A stretch of 64,000 nt of DNA from Lactonifactor sp. BIOML-A5. Its GTDB lineage: Bacteria; Bacillota; Clostridia; Lachnospirales; Lachnospiraceae. Location of the stretch: positions 9,399 to 73,398 of the forward strand of contig NZ_WKYV01000020.1 in NCBI RefSeq assembly GCF_009677585.1. Reading direction: 5' to 3'. Positions 59,645 to 64,000 of this stretch are shown piece by piece. Every line of letters begins with the position of its first letter. The stretch's first letter is position 1. Position numbers and translations under genes: made by a program. A model generated the notes under the pieces. The model did no database searches. It saw only the letters and a program-made list of their open reading frames with translations, and was not told where the DNA came from.

Positions 59645-60031
59645 ATGGTTGGTGCACAGGTAGTACATAAGAAATATGGTAAGGGAAAAGTGCTGGAGGC
59701 AGGTGTTTCCCATATAATGGTGAGGTTTGCCGGCAGCGAGATTCCCAAAAAGTTTGTTTATCCGGATGCCTTTAAGAAATTTTTGCTGTTTGAAGACCCT
59801 GTGTTGGAGAAAAAAGCGATGGCCGATATAGAACAGAGGGAAAAACAGATAAAAGAAGAAGAAGAGAAGAAACTTATCGAGTTTAAAATGTTTGAGGAGG
59901 AGAGAAAAAGAAAGCAGCTGGAGCAGCTGAAAAAGAAGAGGAAAGCGGCCAGAGCAAGAAAAGAAAAGGAGCTGCGCGAGTTAGAGAAAAAAGAGAAGCT
60001 GCGGTTAGAGTCAGAGCAGGAATCTGGATAA
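59645..60031 (+). CDS. Tudor-like N-terminus with charged coiled-coil tail
   Basis: A 128-residue protein. Residues 1-32 (VGAQVVHKKYGKGKVLEAG, then HIMVRFAGSE) resemble the small SH3/Tudor-like module at the C-terminus of UvrD/PcrA helicases, where it binds RNA polymerase. From about residue 50 the protein is a Lys/Glu/Arg-rich helix with a continuous coiled-coil pattern. No catalytic motif is present. The role is unknown; a nucleic-acid or RNA-polymerase contact is a guess from the module. A strong terminator follows. Confidence 0.65.
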   Translation: MVGAQVVHKKYGKGKVLEAGVSHIMVRFAGSEIPKKFVYPDAFKKFLLFEDPVLEKKAMADIEQREKQIKEEEEKKLIEFKMFEEERKRKQLEQLKKKRKAARARKEKELRELEKKEKLRLESEQESG

Positions 60032-60036
60032 GAGAA

Positions 60037-60073
60037 CGGCGCCCGGGAAGGCCTGGGCGCCGCTCTCTTTTTT
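60037..60073 (+). terminator. Terminator after the coiled-coil gene
   Basis: CGGCGCCC/GGGCGCCG, a perfect 8-bp stem with a 10-base loop, followed by CTCTCTTTTTT. Confidence 0.85.
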
Positions 60074-60095
60074 GCTTTGTAAAGTGCCCTTTTGC

Positions 60096-60125
60096 TTGAC
60101 AGTAAAGGGGTGAGTAAGGTATATT
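60096..60125 (+). promoter_or_regulatory. Promoter for acsV
   Basis: TTGACA (60096-60101), an 18-base spacer and TATATT (60120-60125), giving a leader of about 110 bases that contains the palindrome at 60129. Confidence 0.6.
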
Positions 60126-60128
60126 TAT

Positions 60129-60148
60129 ATTGACAAGCATTTGTCAAT
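60129..60148. promoter_or_regulatory. Operator-like palindrome at the acsV promoter
   Basis: ATTGACAA-GCAT-TTGTCAAT is a perfect 8-bp inverted repeat starting three bases after the -10, where a bound repressor would block transcription. CTGACA and GGTCAATT nearby are related half-sites. Confidence 0.5.
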
Positions 60149-60244
60149 CTGACAAAAAATTGCTGGTCAATTACAGTTGTTGTAGCTTGGTTCAGGCGAA
60201 CATACATAATTGTAAAATTATATTGAAGAAAGGCGAATGAAGCT

Positions 60245-62188
60245 ATGTTTCAGGTAACTTTTAGATTCGAGAGCGGTGAAAAGGTCACGACTTACGCTCA
60301 GGAAGGGGAAAACCTTCTGGAAACAGCAAGAAAGGCAAATGTTGCCATTGATGCCCCTTGTTCCGGCAATGCATCCTGTGGAAAATGTAAAGTGCGGTTA
60401 ATCAGCGGGAAGTTAGACTCCCAGAAGACGCGCCATATCTTTGAGGAGGAGTACGAGCAGGGGTGGAGGCTGGCTTGTGTCAGCAAGATAAACGGCGATG
60501 TGGAAGTGGTAGTTCCCGATATTGCATCGGCATATCGAAGCAGAATGAAAGTTGCGGATTTAAGCTCAAAAGAAGAGATCGCCATCTTCGAGAAAGCAAA
60601 ATCAGACATCGAACAGGCCGGTATTGTTCTCAAGAACAGTTTGAGAACGGTAGATGTGTGTATGAATGTACCTACCCTGGATGACACCATGCCGGACAAT
60701 GAGCGATTTACCAGGGCGCTAAAGAAAGAGCTTGGACTAAATAGTGTCCGGATTCCATATTCTGCGTTGAGGAAAATGTCCCATGTGTTCCGGGAAAGCG
60801 ACTTTAAAGTAAAAGCCGTGATACGGGTAGCCAGTGACGATGCCTTTGTATATGATATTTATCCACAGACTGAGAAGGTTGTAATAGGCGGACTGGCCAT
60901 AGATATTGGTACAACTACAGTATCTGCTCTATTGATCAATATGCTGACCGGCGATGTAATCGGCAAAGCTTCTGCAGGAAACGGACAGATCCGTTACGGC
61001 GCGGATGTTATTAACCGTATTATTGAGTCTGTGAAGCCCGGCGGCAGCGAGAGACTGCAGAAGGCGATTATTGAAGAAACGATTAATCCTATGGTTCAAC
61101 AGATGTGCCGTGCCACAGGGTTTGATCCCCGCCATATCTACAGGATGAGCGTGGCATCCAATACAACCATGAACCATTTACTGACAGGGATGAATGGGGA
61201 TCCTATTCGGATGGAACCTTACATCCCTACATTCTATAAAACCAATTCTCTGTATGCTTCTGATTTGGGTATTACAGTGAATCCGGATGCCCATATCATT
61301 ATGGCACCGAATATCGGCAGCTATGTGGGCGGTGATATTACTGCAGGCACTTTAGTGAGTATGATCTGGAACCGTCCGGAATTTTCTCTTTTCATTGACT
61401 TGGGAACCAACGGAGAGTTGGTATTCGGAAATGAAGACTTTTTGATGAGCTGTGCCTGTTCTGCAGGTCCTGCCTTCGAGGGCGGAGACATCAGCTGCGG
61501 GATGAGGGCCACGGATGGGGCCATAGAGGCTTGCACCATAGATGCGGAAACCATGGAACCCAGCTTCCATGTGATTGGAAAAGAAGGAACTAAGCCGATC
61601 GGACTCTGCGGTTCCGGCATCATTGATGTCATCGGTGAGCTCTACCGGACAAAAATTATTAATCCAAAGGGCAAGTTTATCAGAAACGGCAAACGCGTCC
61701 GCCACGATAAATACGGAATGGGAAGCTATGTGCTCGCATTTGCTGAGGATGCCGGGTCTGTAAAGGATGTTGAGATCAACGAAGTGGATATTGACAACTT
61801 TATAAGAGCCAAGGGGGCTATCTTCTCTGCAATCAGGACAATGCTTTCTTCGGTGGACTTTGATATATCCATGATTGAAGATGTATATGTAGCGGGTGGA
61901 ATCGGAAGCGGCATTAATATGGGCAATGCAGTCCGAATCGGAATGTTTCCTGATATTCCTCTGGACAAATTCCACTATATTGGGAATTCTTCTCTGTCAG
62001 GCTCCTATGCTATGCTCTTGTCTACAGCGGCAGAGAAAAAATGTTATGAAATTGCTAAGAATATGACTTATCTGGAATTAAGTGCAGTTCCGACTTATAT
62101 GGATGAATTTGTTGCTTCTTGCTTTATACCGCATACAGATGCAGCTTTATTCCCATCCGTTGAACTCACTGGACAGAATCCTGAATAA
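60245..62188 (+). CDS. acsV: Corrinoid protein reductive activator AcsV (ferredoxin + ASKHA-type domain)
   Basis: A 647-residue protein. The N-terminal [2Fe-2S] ferredoxin domain has C39, C45, C48 and C78 (APCSGNASCGKCKVRL, then WRLACV). A linker region of about 100 residues follows, then the ATPase-like domain with LAIDIGTTTVSALLI, DLGTNGELVFG and VAGGIGSGINMGNAV phosphate-binding motifs. RACE-type proteins use ATP to push the electron uphill that restores Co(I) in a corrinoid protein that has been oxidised. Here the target is AcsCD. It has its own promoter and operator-like site, and a DUF3786 gene follows at 13 bp. Confidence 0.92.
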   Translation: MFQVTFRFESGEKVTTYAQEGENLLETARKANVAIDAPCSGNASCGKCKVRLISGKLDSQKTRHIFEEEYEQGWRLACVSKINGDVEVVVPDIASAYRSRMKVADLSSKEEIAIFEKAKSDIEQAGIVLKNSLRTVDVCMNVPTLDDTMPDNERFTRALKKELGLNSVRIPYSALRKMSHVFRESDFKVKAVIRVASDDAFVYDIYPQTEKVVIGGLAIDIGTTTVSALLINMLTGDVIGKASAGNGQIRYGADVINRIIESVKPGGSERLQKAIIEETINPMVQQMCRATGFDPRHIYRMSVASNTTMNHLLTGMNGDPIRMEPYIPTFYKTNSLYASDLGITVNPDAHIIMAPNIGSYVGGDITAGTLVSMIWNRPEFSLFIDLGTNGELVFGNEDFLMSCACSAGPAFEGGDISCGMRATDGAIEACTIDAETMEPSFHVIGKEGTKPIGLCGSGIIDVIGELYRTKIINPKGKFIRNGKRVRHDKYGMGSYVLAFAEDAGSVKDVEINEVDIDNFIRAKGAIFSAIRTMLSSVDFDISMIEDVYVAGGIGSGINMGNAVRIGMFPDIPLDKFHYIGNSSLSGSYAMLLSTAAEKKCYEIAKNMTYLELSAVPTYMDEFVASCFIPHTDAALFPSVELTGQNPE

Positions 62189-62201
62189 TCTGAGGTGATA
62201 T

Positions 62202-62849
62202 ATGAATTTTGATTACGCAAAAGACAGTAAAGAACAACGGCCGTTTGAATACTATTTCAAGAAATACCAGAGTATGGATCCGGCGGAGATAAGTGAGAGA
62301 ACCGGTATACCATACGATGAAGAGAATAAATTTTTTATACTTCGTCTTATGGGAAGCAGCTATGAGATTTCCTACCCGGAATATGAAATCAGACACAGGG
62401 AGGATACTGTCGGCAGTTATCCCCTGGAGACGGCCATGAATGCCAAGATCCTGGCACTTCGTTATCTGGTGGAGGGAAACAGAGCACCCTCTGCCGGCGA
62501 ATATCTCACATATCGGGAGGTTCCCTGGGGAGAATTCTATTTTAGAAATTTTCAGGGGAGATGCCTGGCAAGGCTGGCATTTGGTTATGGGACTAAAATT
62601 ACCAGATTTCAGGAAATTATGGAGCATCTGGGGGCAAAAAAGCTTGATCTGGGAGATGCTTCCTATGAATTTGAATTTATGAATGACTTGTTTGTACGGT
62701 TTATCTTGTGGGAAGGGGATGAGGAATTTCCTCCGTCGTCCCAGATACTATTCTCAGATAATTTTCCCATTGCTTTCTCCGCAGAGGATATGGCGGTGGT
62801 GGGCGATATTTCTATCGGCCTTTTGAAAACTTTGGAGAAACAGCAGTAA
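62202..62849 (+). CDS. DUF3786 domain protein linked to corrinoid/acetogenesis genes
   Basis: A 215-residue protein with the DUF3786 features: ERPFEYYFKKYQ-like start, YEISYPEYEIR, a middle R-Y-L-V-E-G, YREVPWGEFYFRNFQGRCL, and FILWEGDEEFPPSSQILFSD. GAGGTGATAT precedes the ATG. Homologues lie next to acsV in many acetogens (often called orf7), and to corrinoid methyltransferase systems. No biochemical function is established. Co-transcribed with acsV. Confidence 0.85.
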   Translation: MNFDYAKDSKEQRPFEYYFKKYQSMDPAEISERTGIPYDEENKFFILRLMGSSYEISYPEYEIRHREDTVGSYPLETAMNAKILALRYLVEGNRAPSAGEYLTYREVPWGEFYFRNFQGRCLARLAFGYGTKITRFQEIMEHLGAKKLDLGDASYEFEFMNDLFVRFILWEGDEEFPPSSQILFSDNFPIAFSAEDMAVVGDISIGLLKTLEKQQ

Positions 62850-62914
62850 CTTTTCCTGCCGATCGAAACATCCTTACGGATGCTTTGATAAATTGTAACT
62901 TGTCAACCATGATA

Positions 62915-63020
62915 TAGTAGAGTAAATATTGCGCGTAAAGTGCCTTGGGATGGGAAGTTGCCCTTGGACGAAGGTGGCCGTGAAATTCTACCACGATGTA
63001 ATATTGCATCCGCTACTGCA
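62915..63020 (+). promoter_or_regulatory. Tetrahydrofolate (THF) riboswitch
   Basis: The layout matches the THF riboswitch: AGTAG pairs with CTACT (P1), AATATT pairs with AATATT (P2), then the GCGCGTAAAGTGCC core, GGGATGGG, and the closing TGCATCCGCTACT. Conserved core bases (GCG-x-TAAGTG-like and GCATCCGC) are in place. It senses reduced folates and controls the folate transporter gene 90 bases downstream, and probably fhs beyond it. Confidence 0.9.
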
Positions 63021-63047
63021 TTAAAGAGTATGATGTATTGCCTCTTT

Positions 63048-63097
63048 GGTGTAGATCTACTATACACCTGAAGAAGGCCTTTGTATGCCTAAGGAGG
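63048..63097 (+). promoter_or_regulatory. Putative expression platform between THF riboswitch and folT
   Basis: GGTGTA/TACACC (63048-63068) and AGGC/GCCT (63075-63090) form two small hairpins, the second directly against the AAGGAGG ribosome site (63091-63097). No terminator T-run is present, so regulation is more likely at translation initiation. Confidence 0.4.
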
Positions 63098-63107
63098 AAC
63101 ATACATC

Positions 63108-63662
63108 ATGAAAAAACTGAATAGCAGAGTTATCGCTTTTGCCGGTGTATTGATTGCCATGAATATTATTCTTTCCAGAGTGGTGGCAATTAACATTGGA
63201 AGCTCACTTCGCATTACGGTCAGTGCTACACCTATTTACCTGGCAGGGTTCTGGTTTGGACCTTTCGTGGGAGGGATCTGCGGGGGATTGTCAGATCTTC
63301 TCGGATGCCTGGTTTCAGGGTACGCGCCGAATCCATTGATTCTGGTATCTTCTGTACTTACAGGAGTACTCCCGGGATTGTTAAAAGGATTTGTGACCAG
63401 GAAACCGGATATTTTCCGGTTCTTCGGCGTTGTTGCACTTCACGGGATTGTGGGGTCCCTGGGATTTGCAACATTTGGGCTCAGACTGTATACAGGTATG
63501 CCATGGGCAGTTCTGTATTCTACAAGAGCTGTACAGACATTGCTTTTGACAGCAGTGAACAGTATGCTGGTTTTTGCTCTTTACAGAAGCCCGCTGACTG
63601 GTATAGTAACCAAGTCTATGTCCCAAATAAGGGGGAAGGCACCGGAGACAGTGAAACGGTAA
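63108..63662 (+). CDS. folT: Folate ECF transporter substrate-binding subunit FolT
   Basis: A 184-residue membrane protein with about six hydrophobic helices (ALIAFAGVLIAMNIILSRVV-type first helix). The ISLRITVSATPIYLAGFWFG-like second region is typical of S components of energy-coupling-factor transporters. It binds folate and docks on the shared EcfA/T module, which is not encoded here. The THF riboswitch directly upstream fixes the likely substrate. It lies 63 bp before fhs, so both are probably under riboswitch control. Confidence 0.9.
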   Translation: MKKLNSRVIAFAGVLIAMNIILSRVVAINIGSSLRITVSATPIYLAGFWFGPFVGGICGGLSDLLGCLVSGYAPNPLILVSSVLTGVLPGLLKGFVTRKPDIFRFFGVVALHGIVGSLGFATFGLRLYTGMPWAVLYSTRAVQTLLLTAVNSMLVFALYRSPLTGIVTKSMSQIRGKAPETVKR

Positions 63663-63725
63663 TTTTGCAATTGGTTGAAAATAACTTGGTGATAGCCGGT
63701 TATTTTAGAAAGGGAGGATTTTACA

Positions 63726-64000
63726 ATGGGATTCAAATCAGACATCGAAATTGCACAGGAAACGACCATGCAGCCGGTTATGGAGGTTGCAAAAACAGCA
63801 GGTATTGATCCAAAATATTTGGAACAATACGGAAACTACAAAGCTAAGATTGACTACAACATGCTTCGTGACACCGATAAGAAGGATGGAAAGTTAATTC
63901 TGGTAACAGCAATTTCTCCAACGCCGGCCGGTGAAGGCAAGACAACGACTACCGTAGGTCTGGCAGACGGTATGCGCAAGATTGGCAAAAACGTTATGGT
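63726..64000 (+). CDS. fhs: Formate-tetrahydrofolate ligase (3' end outside window)
   Basis: Ninety-one codons are visible, starting [19 protein letters not shown]. The ATP-binding motif [17 protein letters not shown] is diagnostic of Fhs. GGGAGG lies nine bases before the ATG. The enzyme joins formate to tetrahydrofolate with ATP, the entry step of the Wood-Ljungdahl methyl branch. The gene runs off the window end; the remaining ~460 residues and probably other methyl-branch genes lie beyond. Confidence 0.95.
   Translation, partial: MGFKSDIEIAQETTMQPVMEVAKTAGIDPKYLEQYGNYKAKIDYNMLRDTDKKDGKLILVTAISPTPAGEGKTTTTVGLADGMRKIGKNVM

Overview
The window reads as chromosomal DNA of an acetogenic Lachnospiraceae (Clostridia), most like Blautia or Marvinbryantia. 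The grounds are a Wood-Ljungdahl carbonyl-branch cluster, the Firmicutes ylxM-ffh-rpsP-rimM-trmD-rplS-lepB gene order, very large BspA-like leucine-rich surface proteins, and a pyruvate formate-lyase with a separate glycyl-radical subunit. The species cannot be fixed from the sequence. I saw no rRNA, tRNA, CRISPR array or transposase gene.

Layout. (1) 1-21.5 kb, surface/accessory region. It holds the 3' end of a large secreted protein, a SIR2-like plus P-loop NTPase gene (Avs5/DSR-like defence architecture) bracketed by two REP-like palindromic repeats, a 4715-residue BspA-like protein whose C-terminal ~1180 residues are paralogous to the first gene, and a small membrane-anchored BspA-like protein. 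(2) 21.5-26.7 kb. On the minus strand lies a split pyruvate formate-lyase operon (catalytic subunit, 80-residue glycyl-radical protein, activase) with a Rex-like operator; an AraC-family regulator and a YczE-type membrane protein follow. (3) 26.7-34.4 kb. A housekeeping block for protein targeting, ribosome and tRNA maturation: ylxM, ffh, rpsP, khpA, rimM, trmD, rplS, lepB, rbgA, rnhB, yraN, yfiH. (4) 34.4-46.4 kb. A secreted 3D-domain/coiled-coil protein with a WalR-type box, PRPP synthetase, a DUF512 radical-SAM protein overlapping der, plsY-gpsA, an aldo/keto reductase, and sbcDC. (5) 46.5-64 kb, one-carbon/acetogenesis region. It holds a His-rich metal-binding protein, CooT, a structured leader resembling a cobalamin riboswitch, cooC, the CODH gene acsA, a second cooC, two tandem acetyl-CoA synthase genes (acsB), acsD, acsC and acsE. 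A terminator and a 207-bp element with 46-bp perfect inverted repeats follow, then two small genes, acsV, a DUF3786 gene, a tetrahydrofolate riboswitch, folT and the start of fhs.

How the parts fit. Fhs takes formate into the methyl branch on tetrahydrofolate, FolT supplies folate, AcsE passes the methyl group to the corrinoid protein AcsCD, and CODH and ACS assemble acetyl-CoA. AcsV reactivates the corrinoid, while CooT, the His-rich protein and the CooC ATPases probably handle nickel. The split PFL upstream could supply formate directly (inference).

Most worth a second look: the split PFL with a Rex-like site, the tandem acsB pair with a uniform 3' half and divergent 5' half, the structured leader before cooC, the 46-bp inverted-repeat element, and the repeat-bracketed SIR2-NTPase gene.
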